Source of the DNA: Mesorhizobium erdmanii USDA 3471
GTDB taxonomy: Bacteria > Pseudomonadota > Alphaproteobacteria > Rhizobiales > Rhizobiaceae
Length of the DNA: 42,405 nt
Assembly: GCF_000472705.1 (NCBI RefSeq)
Contig: NZ_AXAE01000039.1
Span: 1-42,405, forward strand
Direction: 5' to 3'
The number at the start of each line of letters is the position of its first letter. Positions within the stretch are counted from its first letter, which is position 1. Positions 1 to 9,247 of the stretch are shown here, piece by piece. Position numbers and translations under genes: made by a program. The notes under the pieces were generated by a model, which saw only the letters and a list, made by a program, of their open reading frames with translations, did not search any database and was not told the origin of the DNA.

Positions 1-1278
1 TCAGCCGCCTGACTTGGGTACCAGCAGAGGCACGATCCGGTCGCTCTTGGCCACGGGCGGACGGCCGGCGGAGCCGTAGGGGATGCCGAGCGCATCCCAT
101 GTCTCGACCAGCGCGTCCTGCAATCCCGCGATCAACGCGTCGGAATGGAACGGCGTCGGCGTGATGCGCAGCCGCTCGGTGCCGCGCGGCACGGTCGGAT
201 AATTGATCGGCTGGATGTAGATGCCGTGCACGCCAAGCAGCCGGTCGCTCGCCATCTTGCAAAGCTCGGGGTCGCCGACCAGCACCGGCACGATATGGGT
301 TGGCGACTCCATCACCGGCAGGCCGACGGCCGAAAGGATCTGCTTGGTCCGGCTCGCCTGCTGCTGCTGCGCGTCGCGCTCGGCCTGCGATTGCTTGAGA
401 TGACGGATCGAGGCGGTGGTGGCGGCGGCGATCGCCGGCGGCAGCGCCGTGGTGAAGATGAAGCCCGGCGCATAGGAGCGAACCGCGTCGATCACCGCGC
501 TGGTGCCGGTGATGTAGCCGCCCAGCGTGCCGAACGCCTTGGCCAGCGTACCCTGGATGATGTCGATGCGGTCGGCCAGGCCCTCGCGCTCGGTGATGCC
601 GCCACCGCGTGGGCCGTACATGCCCACGGCATGGACCTCGTCGATATAGGTCATGGCGTTGTAGCGTTCGGCGAGCTCGACGATCTCTCTGATCGGTGCG
701 ATGTCGCCGTCCATCGAATAGACGCTTTCGAAGACGACCAGCTTGGCGCGTTCGCGTCCCGCCGCCTGCAACAGGCTTTCCAGATGCGCGATGTCATTGT
801 GGCGGAAGATCTTCTTCTCGGCGCCCGAGCGCCGCACGCCTTCTATCATCGAGGCATGGTTCAACTCGTCCGAGATGATCAGGCAGTTGGGCAAAAGCCG
901 CGCAATGGTCGAGATCGAGGCTTCGTTGGAGACGAAGCCGGAGGTGAAGACCAGTGCCGCTTCCTTGCCGTGCAGGTCGGCAAGCTCATGCTCGAGCTCG
1001 ACCAGCGGGTTGGAGGTGCCCGAAATATTGCGGGTGCCGCCGGCGCCCGAACCCATTTTGCCGGCCGCGTTCTGGAACGCGGCGATGACATCGGGGTGCT
1101 GGCCCATGCCGAGATAATCGTTGGAGCACCAGACGGTGATTTCCTCGGCGCGGCCATTGGAACGCCATATGGCGCGCGGAAACTTCCCCGCTATACGCTC
1201 GAGGTCGGCGAAGACACGATAGCGACGCTCCGCATGGAGCTGGTCGATCGCTTCTTCGAAGAACCGCTGGTAGTTCAT
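1..1278 (-). CDS. hemA: 5-aminolevulinate synthase
   Basis: Pyridoxal-phosphate enzyme that condenses glycine with succinyl-CoA to 5-aminolevulinate, the first step of the C4 haem pathway used by alphaproteobacteria. The 425-residue protein is near the family's usual length. It carries the glycine-rich segment GSGAGGTRNISG (about 77-88), the aspartate motif YIDEVHAVGMYGPRGGG (211-227) and the cofactor lysine in TLAKAFG (K247), all standard for bacterial ALAS. The ATG at 1278 follows a GGGAAG ribosome site. The stop codon is the first three bases of the window, so the gene is complete. It diverges from galE across 278 bp. I found no convincing FNR/FixK box (TTGAT-N4-ATCAA) in that gap. Confidence 0.97.
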   Translation of the reverse strand: MNYQRFFEEAIDQLHAERRYRVFADLERIAGKFPRAIWRSNGRAEEITVWCSNDYLGMGQHPDVIAAFQNAAGKMGSGAGGTRNISGTSNPLVELEHELADLHGKEAALVFTSGFVSNEASISTIARLLPNCLIISDELNHASMIEGVRRSGAEKKIFRHNDIAHLESLLQAAGRERAKLVVFESVYSMDGDIAPIREIVELAERYNAMTYIDEVHAVGMYGPRGGGITEREGLADRIDIIQGTLAKAFGTLGGYITGTSAVIDAVRSYAPGFIFTTALPPAIAAATTASIRHLKQSQAERDAQQQQASRTKQILSAVGLPVMESPTHIVPVLVGDPELCKMASDRLLGVHGIYIQPINYPTVPRGTERLRITPTPFHSDALIAGLQDALVETWDALGIPYGSAGRPPVAKSDRIVPLLVPKSGG

Positions 1279-1556
1279 GTCGGCTTCCCAATTTTGCGCG
1301 GGATCATAATCATTGCCCTATTGGTCGTCCACCGGGCCGGTTTGGTCAAAATGCCACGCCCCGCACCTGTTCCTAACGCTGACGGATCGTGGCCTATTCC
1401 ACTGCACGGCACGCCTTGTGGATCACGTTTGTTTCAGCCCAATGCCACATCAAGTGAATGCCGGTTACCAAGGGTTCTAATGGCCATCTGTTAGGCTTTC
1501 CAGTAAGGCGGTTGTTGAGACAGTTTCCAATAAATCTTGGGTAAGCGAGGTCGCGG

Positions 1557-2552
1557 ATGACGGTTTTGGTGACAGGCGGCGCCGGCTATATCGGCAGCCA
1601 CATGGTCTGGGAATTGCTGGATGCCGGCGAAAGCGTGGTGGTTCTCGACCGGCTTTCGACCGGCTTCGAATGGGCGGTGGCGCCGGAGGCAAAGCTGGTC
1701 GTCGGCGATGTCGCCGACGAGGACCTGGTCGGATCGATCATCAGGGATAACAAGGTCGACGCGATCATCCATTTCGCCGGTTCCATCGTGGTTCCGGAAT
1801 CGGTCGCCGATCCTCTCGCCTACTACGAGAACAACACTTCGAAGACGCGCACGCTGATCGAAACCGCGGTGCGCGAGGGTGTGCCGCATTTCATCTTTTC
1901 CTCGACCGCCGCCGTCTATGGCGGCGCCGGGCTCGAGCCGGTGCGCGAGGATGCCCGCCTGGCGCCGGAGTCGCCCTATGGCCTGTCCAAGCTGATGAGC
2001 GAATGGATGCTGCGCGATGCCGGCCTCGCGCATGACATCCGCTATACGGCGCTGCGCTACTTCAACGTCGCCGGCGCCGACCCGAAGGGCCGCACCGGCC
2101 AATCGACGCCGGGCGCCACCCATCTGATCAAGGTCGCCTGCGAGACCGCGCTTGGCAAGCGTCCCTTCATGCAGGTCTTCGGCACCGATTATCCGACCCC
2201 CGACGGCACCTGCATGCGTGATTATATCCATGTCAGCGACCTGGCGGCGGCGCATCGCTTGGCCCTGCAACGGCTGCGCGCCGGGGGACCGAGCCTTGTC
2301 GCCAATTGCGGCTACAGCCACGGCTATTCGGTGCTCGAGGTGATTGAAAGCGTTCGGCGCGCCTTTGGCCGCGATTTCGAAGTGAAGATGGGTGCCCGGC
2401 GTCCCGGCGACGCGGCTGCGGTGGTCGCCAATTCGGATCTCGCGCGAGCCGAACTCGGCTGGACCCCGCAACGTGACGACCTCGACCAGATCGTTGCCGA
2501 TGCGCTTGCCTGGGAGCGCATCCTGACCGGCAAGAACTCCGCGAGGGGCTGA
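1557..2552 (+). CDS. galE: UDP-glucose 4-epimerase (extended SDR)
   Basis: NAD-dependent interconversion of UDP-glucose and UDP-galactose in the cytoplasm, feeding exopolysaccharide and LPS sugars. The 331 residues begin with the Rossmann loop TGGAGYIG (6-13). The catalytic SST (115-117) and Y141xxxK145 (YGLSK) of extended SDR epimerases are present. The TPDGTCMRDYIHVSDLA segment is diagnostic of GalE. Length matches the family. ATG 1557 follows the weak purine run gcgaggtcgcgg. The next gene starts 109 bp downstream on the same strand, so cotranscription is possible but not shown. UDP-glucuronate or UDP-xylose epimerase specificity cannot be fully excluded from sequence alone. Confidence 0.93.
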   Translation: MTVLVTGGAGYIGSHMVWELLDAGESVVVLDRLSTGFEWAVAPEAKLVVGDVADEDLVGSIIRDNKVDAIIHFAGSIVVPESVADPLAYYENNTSKTRTLIETAVREGVPHFIFSSTAAVYGGAGLEPVREDARLAPESPYGLSKLMSEWMLRDAGLAHDIRYTALRYFNVAGADPKGRTGQSTPGATHLIKVACETALGKRPFMQVFGTDYPTPDGTCMRDYIHVSDLAAAHRLALQRLRAGGPSLVANCGYSHGYSVLEVIESVRRAFGRDFEVKMGARRPGDAAAVVANSDLARAELGWTPQRDDLDQIVADALAWERILTGKNSARG

Positions 2553-2661
2553 ACCGGCGAGCTGTTGGGCCAAGGGCTCGCACGCCTTGCCGGGAAACGC
2601 TATTGAGGACAGGTCGACGCGACGCGTGGCGTGGCGCCCGGTTTGATCCCGTGGGGGCGGA

Positions 2662-3912
2662 ATGAAGGTATTGGTGCTGGGAGCCGGTGTCGTTGGCACG
2701 GCGGCTGCTTATTTTCTTGCCAGCGACGGGCACGAGGTGACCGTCATCGAACGCCATGAGGCCGCGGCGCGCGGCACCAGCCAGTCGAATGCGGGCCTGG
2801 TTTCGCCGGGCGATGCAACCGCCTGGGCTTCTCCGTCGGCGTTGAAGACCTTCCTTCGCGGGCTCTGGAACCATGAACTCGGCATCAAGGTCAGGCCGAC
2901 CCTCGATCCCTATTTCTATGCCTGGAGCCTGCGCTTCCTGCGTGAGTGCACCGTGGCGCGCATGCGCGCCAACACGCGGGTCAAACTGCGGCTCGCTCTG
3001 TATTCACGCGATTGCATCAATGCCGTTTCCGAGCAGACCGGCATCCACTACGATGAACGCAAACGCGGTATCGTCTATTTCTTTCGCTCGCAGAAGAGCC
3101 TCGACTCCGGCACCGACAACTACCGCTTCCTTGCGGAACATGGCCTGCCGATCGAGATCGTCGGCCGCGAGCGTCTGGTTGAGCTCGAGCCAGGCCTTGC
3201 CGCCGTGAAGGAAAAGATTGCCGGTGGCGTCTATTCGCCGATAGACCAGACAGGCGATTCCAAGCAGTTCGCCGACAAGCTGGCCGCTTACGCCGCTGAA
3301 AAGCTCGGCGTCAATTTCCTGTTCGGCACAACGGTGACTGGCCTCGACATCGATGGCGACAGGGTTCGCGCCGTCATGACATCGGCCGGCCCGGTGGCGG
3401 CTGATGCCGTTGTCATTTCCATGGGCCCGGAAAGCGGACTGCTCGGCCGCCGTTACGGCATCGACCTGCCGGTCTATCCGGTGAAGGGCTATACGATGAC
3501 GGTGCCGCTTGAGGATGAGTTCAGGGGGCCGACCATGGGCGGGGCGGATGAAGATCAGCTTCTTGCCTATTCGCGTCTCGGCAACCGGCTAAGGATGTCG
3601 TCGACCGCGGAGTTCACCGGCTTTGACCGCACCTTCAAACCGCGCGACTTCAACTCGATCCTGAAAACCAGCAAAGACCTTTTCCCCGGAGCCTTCGACG
3701 AGAAAAAGGCGCTTCTCTGGGCAGGACTGAGGCCGATGATGCCCAATTCCGTCCCGGTGTTCGGCCGGGCGAAGTACAGCAACCTCTATCTCGATACCGG
3801 CCACGGCCATCTTGGCTGGACCCTGGCTTGCGGTTCCGGGAAGTTGATCACCGACCTCGTCGCCGGTCGCAAGCCGGAGATCGATCCGCAAGGGCTGGTC
3901 TACCAGGGATAA
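2662..3912 (+). CDS. dadA: D-amino-acid dehydrogenase (DadA-like FAD oxidoreductase)
   Basis: Membrane-associated flavoenzyme of the DAO family that oxidises D-amino acids to 2-oxo acids and passes electrons to the respiratory chain. The N-terminus has the FAD-binding motif GAGVVGTAAAYFLA (about 7-20) followed by VTVIERHE. Conserved DadA features include QSNAGLVSPGDATAWASP (about 40-57), YPVKGYTMTVPL, and the C-terminal DTGHGHLGWTLACGSGK that contacts flavin. The 416 residues match DadA. No alanine racemase is adjacent, so the physiological substrate is inferred. It converges on rhaK with a 50-bp gap. That gap holds only an imperfect hairpin (CCTGTC/GGCAGG) with no T-run. Confidence 0.88.
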   Translation: MKVLVLGAGVVGTAAAYFLASDGHEVTVIERHEAAARGTSQSNAGLVSPGDATAWASPSALKTFLRGLWNHELGIKVRPTLDPYFYAWSLRFLRECTVARMRANTRVKLRLALYSRDCINAVSEQTGIHYDERKRGIVYFFRSQKSLDSGTDNYRFLAEHGLPIEIVGRERLVELEPGLAAVKEKIAGGVYSPIDQTGDSKQFADKLAAYAAEKLGVNFLFGTTVTGLDIDGDRVRAVMTSAGPVAADAVVISMGPESGLLGRRYGIDLPVYPVKGYTMTVPLEDEFRGPTMGGADEDQLLAYSRLGNRLRMSSTAEFTGFDRTFKPRDFNSILKTSKDLFPGAFDEKKALLWAGLRPMMPNSVPVFGRAKYSNLYLDTGHGHLGWTLACGSGKLITDLVAGRKPEIDPQGLVYQG

Positions 3913-3962
3913 GGATGCCGGGACCGCAAATCCTGTCGGTCTTTGGCAGGCGCATCTTGTGA

Positions 3963-5339
3963 TCAGGACCGCGTGTCGACCGCTGCACGCCACGCGCTGA
4001 CATAGCTGGCCCAGACCGGATCCGCCGGCGGCTCGAGCCGCTCGCCCTTGCCACGCATCGCAACTTGATCCGATGCCAGCAATGCCGCGCCGATGCTCGT
4101 GCCCGTGGCTGCTTCCGAAGCGATGACGGTGCGCATTGTCGCCGCCGCCAGCATGCCGACAAACAGGCTGTTGCGGGCGAAGGGACCCTCGACAATGGTC
4201 GGGCCGTCGGCGCCGATCAGGTCGAGGCAGGTCGCCGTCATCAGCGCCAGATAGAACGAGATGGCGGCGAAGCGCTCTCCCTTGCCGATGCCGTCGGCGT
4301 CAAGCCATGTCGCTTCATGGTGCGGGAAGGGTCCCGATCCCTGCTGGGTCGACGGCAGCAGCAGCATCTTTCTTGTCAGGACCGCCAGCACATCGCTGCC
4401 GCTGCAATCCAGCGGCCTGTCTGATGTCAGCATGGAAAATTCGCGGCCACCCATGAAGCGGGCCGACGGCACGGGATGGCCCAGCGCATTGACATTGACC
4501 AGCGTGTCGCGCGCCGGATCGAGATCCACCATCTTGCCACCCACAGCCATCGACACCACCCAGGTGCCGGTCGATACGACGGAGAAGGGCGGCGTGTCGG
4601 ACAGAAGGTGCGGCAGCAGCGAGGCGTTGGAATCGTGCAGGCCGCAGAAGACAGGCGTTTGCGGATCAAGGCCGGTGCGCTCGGCAAGCACCGGCAGGAT
4701 AGGGCCAAGCCGCTCCCCGGCAGGCCGCACCGGCGCCATCAGGCTACGCCAGCCCAGACTGTCGACCATTGATGAGAAATCGCCGCCCCAAGGGTTCCAC
4801 ATATCGGTGTGGCAGCCAAGCGATGTCACCTCGTTGGCGGCGACGCCGGTCAGCCGCAGCGCCCAGTATTGCGCATACATCAGCATCGCGGCGGCCCTGG
4901 CGAATTCCACCGGAAAACGCTTCTCAAGCCAGAAGAACTGCGCGCCGAGATTGAGGCCGAGCGGCAGGCGCGGCGTGCCGGTTTCAGAGAAGGGCGGGCG
5001 GATCGCGTCATAGTCGGCAGCCAGCCTGTCGGGGCCGTCGAACTCATAGTCGAGGACGGGCAAAACGAGTTCACCCGAAGCGTCGACCAGCGCGCCGGTC
5101 GCGCCGTGGGTGGTGATCGAGATGGCGTCGATGCGCTGCTCGCGGTTGAGGTCGGCAAGGCTGTTGAGAATAAAGGTCCACAGCGCCTCGACATCGTGAT
5201 GCGGGTAGGGCGCCTGCCGCGCCGGCGCGTTGGCCATGCGGCGCAACGCCACCTCGCTCAACGTGCCGAGGTCGACCAACGCCACCTTGGCATTGGTCTT
5301 GCCGATATCGATGACGGCGATATGGCGCGGAGCACTCAT
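3963..5339 (-). CDS. rhaK: L-rhamnulose kinase, FGGY family
   Basis: FGGY-family sugar kinase that phosphorylates L-rhamnulose at the end of the uptake half of the rhamnose pathway. In Rhizobium leguminosarum RhaK is also needed for transport (established knowledge). The 458 residues start with the phosphate-binding strand IAVIDIGKTNAKVALVDL. They contain the FGGY substrate region (GTPRLPLGLNLGAQ, FCGLHDSNASLL) and the second ATPase motif STGTWVVSMAVG. I chose ATG 5339 because it overlaps the rhaU stop as ATGA and begins right at the kinase fold; the frame stays open further upstream. It is the last gene of the minus-strand rha operon. A different FGGY sugar would be possible on sequence alone, but the neighbours settle it. 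Confidence 0.93.
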   Translation of the reverse strand: MSAPRHIAVIDIGKTNAKVALVDLGTLSEVALRRMANAPARQAPYPHHDVEALWTFILNSLADLNREQRIDAISITTHGATGALVDASGELVLPVLDYEFDGPDRLAADYDAIRPPFSETGTPRLPLGLNLGAQFFWLEKRFPVEFARAAAMLMYAQYWALRLTGVAANEVTSLGCHTDMWNPWGGDFSSMVDSLGWRSLMAPVRPAGERLGPILPVLAERTGLDPQTPVFCGLHDSNASLLPHLLSDTPPFSVVSTGTWVVSMAVGGKMVDLDPARDTLVNVNALGHPVPSARFMGGREFSMLTSDRPLDCSGSDVLAVLTRKMLLLPSTQQGSGPFPHHEATWLDADGIGKGERFAAISFYLALMTATCLDLIGADGPTIVEGPFARNSLFVGMLAAATMRTVIASEAATGTSIGAALLASDQVAMRGKGERLEPPADPVWASYVSAWRAAVDTRS

Positions 5340-5653
5340 GCCATATGGAACACGGTTTCCAGGGACACGGCCAGCGGCTCGTTGTCCGGCTTCGTCTCCA
5401 TGATGTCGGCCATGTGAGCCCACCAGCGCTGCATCACCGGATGCTTCGGCAGCTCGCCCATGACATGGTCGTCGCGCCGCCACAGCACGCCGAACAGGAT
5501 GTTGGTCTCCTCGTCGAGATGGATGGAATAATCGGAAACGCCGGCCTGCTTCAGCAACTCGACCAGTGATGGCCAGATCTCGTCGTGGCGCTTTTTGTAC
5601 TCGGCTTTCATGCCGGGCTTGAGCCGCATCTTGAACGCATATTTCTCGGGCAT
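5336..5653 (-). CDS. rhaU: L-rhamnose mutarotase
   Basis: Interconverts the alpha and beta anomers of L-rhamnose so that the pathway is not limited by spontaneous mutarotation. The 105-residue protein is the standard RhaM/RhaU length. It has the family pattern EKYAFKMRLKPGMKAEYKKRH at the start (the His is a likely active-site residue), SDYSIHLDEETNILF in the middle and the paired tryptophans of MQRWWAHMADIM. Its ATG shares one base with the rhaQ stop (TGATG), and its stop overlaps the rhaK start (ATGA). It is therefore translationally coupled in the operon. Confidence 0.95.
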   Translation of the reverse strand: MPEKYAFKMRLKPGMKAEYKKRHDEIWPSLVELLKQAGVSDYSIHLDEETNILFGVLWRRDDHVMGELPKHPVMQRWWAHMADIMETKPDNEPLAVSLETVFHMA

Positions 5654-6648
5654 CAGCTGTTACCACGCAGCCGGCGCCAGACGATCGGCAGCGCGATGAC
5701 GATGATCAAGAGCAGGCCGATGAAGATCGACATGACGATGCCAGGCACGTTGAGCAGGCCGAGCCCGAAAGTCACCAGCCCCATGATGAAGGCGGCGAGT
5801 ACGACGCCGACAATGCTGCCGGCGCCACCCAGAATGCTGACCCCGCCGAGCACCACCATGGTGATGACTTCGAGCTCATAGCCCTGCGCGATCGACGGGC
5901 GGGTCGAGCCGAGCCGCGAGGTGATCAGCACCGAGGCGATGCCCGACATCAGCCCGGTCAGGCAGAACAGGATGAATTTGATACGACCCACGCGCACGCC
6001 CGAAAACTGCGCCGCCACCGGATTGTTGCCGATGGCAAAGACGCGGCGGCCGAAACTCGTGCGGTGCAACAGGAACCAGTAGACGACGGCCGCGACAAGG
6101 AAGAGCACCAGCTCGAACGACACCACCCACCAGACGTAGCCCTGGCCGAAGAACGCGAAACTTTCGGGATAGCCCTTGTAGGCCTGGTCGCCGAGGATGA
6201 TGAACGCGATGCCGCGAAACAGGCTCATCGTGCCGATGGTGACGACGATGGAGGGCAAGCCGAGCCTTGTCACCAACAGTCCGTTGAAGGCACCGCAGCC
6301 AAGCCCGACGAGGATGCCGATCGCCACCAGCTCCGGCGTGCCCGCACCCGCCTGCACCGCCATGCCCATCATGGTCGAGGCGAGCGCTATGATTGCGGCC
6401 ACAGACAGGTCGATCTCGCCGGAAATGATCAACAGCGCCATGGCAAAGGCGATCAGGCCCTTCTCGGTGAAATTGAAAGTCAGGTCCGACAGCGAATAGG
6501 GGTCGAGGAAATAGGGCGAGGCAAAGCTGTTGATGGCGAAGATGGCGGCGGCCACCACGACCAGCAGCGACTCCCACGAGAAGATGGCCGAGCGCAGCGG
6601 TTTGTCGAGCCGGTCGGGAATATGGCGTGGGGCAGGGATGTCGGTCAT
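5653..6648 (-). CDS. rhaQ: Rhamnose ABC transporter permease RhaQ
   Basis: Inner-membrane permease of the CUT2 (ribose/rhamnose type) ABC importer, one of two paralogous membrane subunits encoded here. The 331 residues hold about ten hydrophobic helices. The cytoplasmic loop GAFNGLLVTRLGLPSIVVTIGT is typical of BPD_transp_2 permeases, as is the ELEVITMVVLGGVSILGGAGS loop that contacts the ATPase. ATG 6648 is chosen because it overlaps the rhaP stop (ATGA) and starts a normal hydrophilic N-terminus; the same frame is open for another 160 codons upstream but lies antiparallel to nothing and overlaps rhaP. Assignment to RhaQ rather than RhaP follows the R. leguminosarum gene order. Confidence 0.93.
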   Translation of the reverse strand: MTDIPAPRHIPDRLDKPLRSAIFSWESLLVVVAAAIFAINSFASPYFLDPYSLSDLTFNFTEKGLIAFAMALLIISGEIDLSVAAIIALASTMMGMAVQAGAGTPELVAIGILVGLGCGAFNGLLVTRLGLPSIVVTIGTMSLFRGIAFIILGDQAYKGYPESFAFFGQGYVWWVVSFELVLFLVAAVVYWFLLHRTSFGRRVFAIGNNPVAAQFSGVRVGRIKFILFCLTGLMSGIASVLITSRLGSTRPSIAQGYELEVITMVVLGGVSILGGAGSIVGVVLAAFIMGLVTFGLGLLNVPGIVMSIFIGLLLIIVIALPIVWRRLRGNS

Positions 6649-7625
6649 GTCACCGCCTCCACTTTTCTCAATATGATGCGGCCTTGCTGGCGTTCGCCAC
6701 GAGCATTCAGCACGACGGCGAGAATGATGGCGCTCCCCGAAATCGCCATCTGCCAGAAGGGCGAGATGTTGATGACCGGCAGCGCGTTGGAAATGATGCC
6801 GAGGAACAGCGCCCCCAGCACCGCGCCGCCGACCGAGCCGATGCCGCCGGCGATCGAGATACCGCCGATGACGCACGCGGCGATGATGTTGAGCTCGTAG
6901 CCGTTGGCGACCTCGACCGAGGCGATGACGTAGCGCGAGATCCAGAGATAGCCGGCAAGGCCGCCGATCATGCCGGAGATGCAGAAGACGATGAATTTCG
7001 TGCGGCCGACATCGATGCCGGTATAGACCGACGCCGTTGGATTGACGCCGATGGCGTAGATCGAGCGGCCGAGCGCGGTGCGCGTCATCAACACGAAGAA
7101 CAGCGCGATGACCAGGATGGCGATCCACGACAGCACCGGAATGCCGAAGAAGGCCGCGCGCTGGAAGCCGATGAAGTCAGGGCTCATCTTGTCGGCATTC
7201 ACCCAGGCGCCGCCTGACAGCACGAAGGTGGCGCCGCGATAGATGGTGAGCGTGCCCAATGTCACCACGATGGAAGGGATGTTCAGTCGCCACACCAGCA
7301 AGCCGTTGATGGCGCCCAGCACCAGCCCGACCAGCAGTGCAATGACGATCAGCAGGGGGATCGGGATTGCCGGATGCGCGGCGTTCAGCATCGCCACCAC
7401 CATACCGGTGAAGCAGAGGTTCGAGGCCATCGACAGGTCGATCGACCGGGTCAGGATGACGACCATCTGGCCGAACGCCAGGATCATCAGGATCGAGGTG
7501 TCGTTGAACACCTGGCGCAGATTGCCGGGGTCGGCAAAGGCGGGAAAACGCGTCGAGATCAGTCCGATCAGCGCGATGATGGCGGCAGCCAGCCAGATTT
7601 CGCGATATTTTAGGAAAGCCTTCAT
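6645..7625 (-). CDS. rhaP: Rhamnose ABC transporter permease RhaP
   Basis: Second CUT2 permease subunit, 326 residues with a hydrophobic first helix (EIWLAAAIIALIGLIS) and about nine more. It has the loop GAINGLLVWRLNIPSIVVTLGT, parallel to RhaQ, and ELNIIAACVIGGISIAGGIGS as coupling loop. It is presumed to form the membrane channel as a heterodimer with RhaQ. The ATG overlaps the rhaT stop (ATGA) and its own stop overlaps rhaQ. The P/Q naming rests on operon order, since the two permeases cannot be told apart by motif. Confidence 0.93.
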   Translation of the reverse strand: MKAFLKYREIWLAAAIIALIGLISTRFPAFADPGNLRQVFNDTSILMILAFGQMVVILTRSIDLSMASNLCFTGMVVAMLNAAHPAIPIPLLIVIALLVGLVLGAINGLLVWRLNIPSIVVTLGTLTIYRGATFVLSGGAWVNADKMSPDFIGFQRAAFFGIPVLSWIAILVIALFFVLMTRTALGRSIYAIGVNPTASVYTGIDVGRTKFIVFCISGMIGGLAGYLWISRYVIASVEVANGYELNIIAACVIGGISIAGGIGSVGGAVLGALFLGIISNALPVINISPFWQMAISGSAIILAVVLNARGERQQGRIILRKVEAVT

Positions 7626-9163
7626 GCCGCGATCCCCGCTGCCGTCCGCACCAGCGTTTCGGCGTCCAGGTCCTTGTTGTCATAGACCGCCGCGACAAGA
7701 CCCTCACGCATGACCACGACCCGGTCCGACATGCCGAGAATCTCCGGCAGTTCCGACGACACCATGATCACTGACAGGCCCTGCGCTACCAGTTCGGCCA
7801 TGAAGCCGTGCACGGCGGCCTTGGAGCCGATGTCGATGCCCTTGGTCGGTTCGTCCAGGATGATTACTTTTGGCGCGGTCGCCAGCCATTTGGCGATGAC
7901 GATCTTCTGCTGGTTGCCGCCCGACAGCGTGCCGACGTCCTGGCTGAGCGAGGACGCCCGCAGATCGAGGCGCTCGGTGTAGGAGCGGGCAAGTGAAAAT
8001 TCTTCCGACAAGCGCAGCAGGCCGGATTTGGATGTGCGCTTGAGCGACGGCAGCGAGACGTTCTGGACGATCGGCAGGCCGATCACCACGCCCTGCTTGC
8101 CGCGTTCTTCCGGCACATAGACGATGCCGGCCTCGATCGAGTCAGCCGCCGATTTCGGCGCGATCACCTTGCCGTCCAGCGTGATCGTGCCGCCTGACGT
8201 GCGGGTGATGCCCGATATCGCCTGCATCACCTCTGAGCGCCCGGCGCCGACAAGGCCGTAGAAGCCGAGGATCTCGCCCTTGTGCAGTTCGAAGCCGATG
8301 TCGTGGAACTCGGTCGGATGCGACAGGCCGGCGACGGAAAGCACCGGCGCGCCGATCTCGGCCTTCCGCTGCGGGAATATATGATCGACCGAACGGCCAA
8401 CCATCATGCGCACGATCTGGCTCTGGCCGGCATCCCTGATCAGGCCTTCACCGACCATCTCGCCGTCGCGGAACACCGTGTAGCGGTCTGCGATGCGGTA
8501 GATCTCGTCGAACTTGTGGCTGATGAACAGGATCGCCTTGCCTTCGCTCTTGAGGAACTCGATCAGCAGGAACAACTCCTCGATCTCCTTCATCGAGAGC
8601 GCGGCGGTCGGCTCGTCCATGATGACGATCTGGGCGTCGATCGACATGGCGCGGGCCACGGCGACCAGATGCTTGTTAGCGATGCCGAGGTCCTTCAGCC
8701 GCGCGTCGGCGTCGATATGGCCGGCATGCATGGTGTCCAGCACTTCGCGGGCATTCTTGCGCATCGTGCGCCAGTCGATGGTACCGAAGCGCGAGCGCGG
8801 CGCATGGCCGAGAAAGATGTTTTCAGCGACCGTCAGGTCGTCGAACAGCACGGTTTCCTGATGGATGGCGGTGACGCCATGGCCGAAGGCGGCATGCGCG
8901 CTGGGCAAGGTGACCGCCTGGCCGTCGATGCTGATCGTGCCGGCGTCCGGCTGGTAGATGCCGGTCATGATCTTGACCAGCGTCGACTTGCCGGCGCCGT
9001 TTTCGCCGATCAATGCGGTCACCTGGCCCGGATAGAGCGACAGGCTGACATCGTGCAGCGCGCGCACGCCGGGAAAGCTCTTCGAGATGCCGGACAGCGT
9101 CAGGCGTGGCATGGAGGCCTCTGGTCCCTCCTTCACCGTGCCGTGTTGGGCTGTCGTGTCCAT
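7622..9163 (-). CDS. rhaT: Rhamnose ABC transporter ATPase RhaT (double NBD)
   Basis: Cytoplasmic ATPase of the rhamnose importer, a fused two-domain CUT2 ATPase of 513 residues. Domain 1 has Walker A GENGAGKST, Walker B VIMDEPTAALS and a degenerate signature (LGIANKHLVAVARA instead of LSGGQ). Domain 2 has a degenerate Walker A (GLVGAGRSEVM), the intact signature LSGGNQQK and Walker B IILDEPTKGIDIG. This asymmetric pattern is usual in RbsA/XylG-type ATPases. ATG 9163 lacks a clear ribosome site. An internal ATG at 9112 (start of PRLTLSGISKSF) is preceded by AAGGAGGG about 13 bases away and may be the true start. It is separated from rhaS by 84 bp that hold a strong hairpin. Confidence 0.93.
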   Translation of the reverse strand: MDTTAQHGTVKEGPEASMPRLTLSGISKSFPGVRALHDVSLSLYPGQVTALIGENGAGKSTLVKIMTGIYQPDAGTISIDGQAVTLPSAHAAFGHGVTAIHQETVLFDDLTVAENIFLGHAPRSRFGTIDWRTMRKNAREVLDTMHAGHIDADARLKDLGIANKHLVAVARAMSIDAQIVIMDEPTAALSMKEIEELFLLIEFLKSEGKAILFISHKFDEIYRIADRYTVFRDGEMVGEGLIRDAGQSQIVRMMVGRSVDHIFPQRKAEIGAPVLSVAGLSHPTEFHDIGFELHKGEILGFYGLVGAGRSEVMQAISGITRTSGGTITLDGKVIAPKSAADSIEAGIVYVPEERGKQGVVIGLPIVQNVSLPSLKRTSKSGLLRLSEEFSLARSYTERLDLRASSLSQDVGTLSGGNQQKIVIAKWLATAPKVIILDEPTKGIDIGSKAAVHGFMAELVAQGLSVIMVSSELPEILGMSDRVVVMREGLVAAVYDNKDLDAETLVRTAAGIAA

Positions 9164-9198
9164 GGTGGTATCAAGCCCTGAAACAAGGTCCGTTTAAA

Positions 9199-9228
9199 GT
9201 CGCGGCGGGACGTGAGCCCCGCCGCGAC
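9199..9228 (-). terminator. Intercistronic stem-loop between rhaS and rhaT
   Basis: A perfect 11-bp inverted repeat (GTCGCGGCGGG at 9199-9209, its complement at 9218-9228) with an 8-base loop lies between the rhaS stop and rhaT start. On the minus-strand transcript it is followed by only three to four U residues, so it is at best a leaky terminator. Such hairpins after binding-protein genes usually stabilise the upstream message or attenuate readthrough, giving more binding protein than ATPase and permease. The hairpin is seen directly; its effect is inference. Confidence 0.7.
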
Positions 9229-9247
9229 AGCTTGAGAGCGTCCGAGA

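Noticed and set aside
1279..1556. Possible FNR/FixK box in front of hemA
   Set aside because: No TTGAT-N4-ATCAA or close variant is present in the gap.
1491..2699. Long minus-strand open frame opposite galE
   Set aside because: Shadow of galE: low-complexity Arg/Gly/Asp composition, no domain, no ribosome site. Same reasoning for the frame at 145-1494 opposite hemA.
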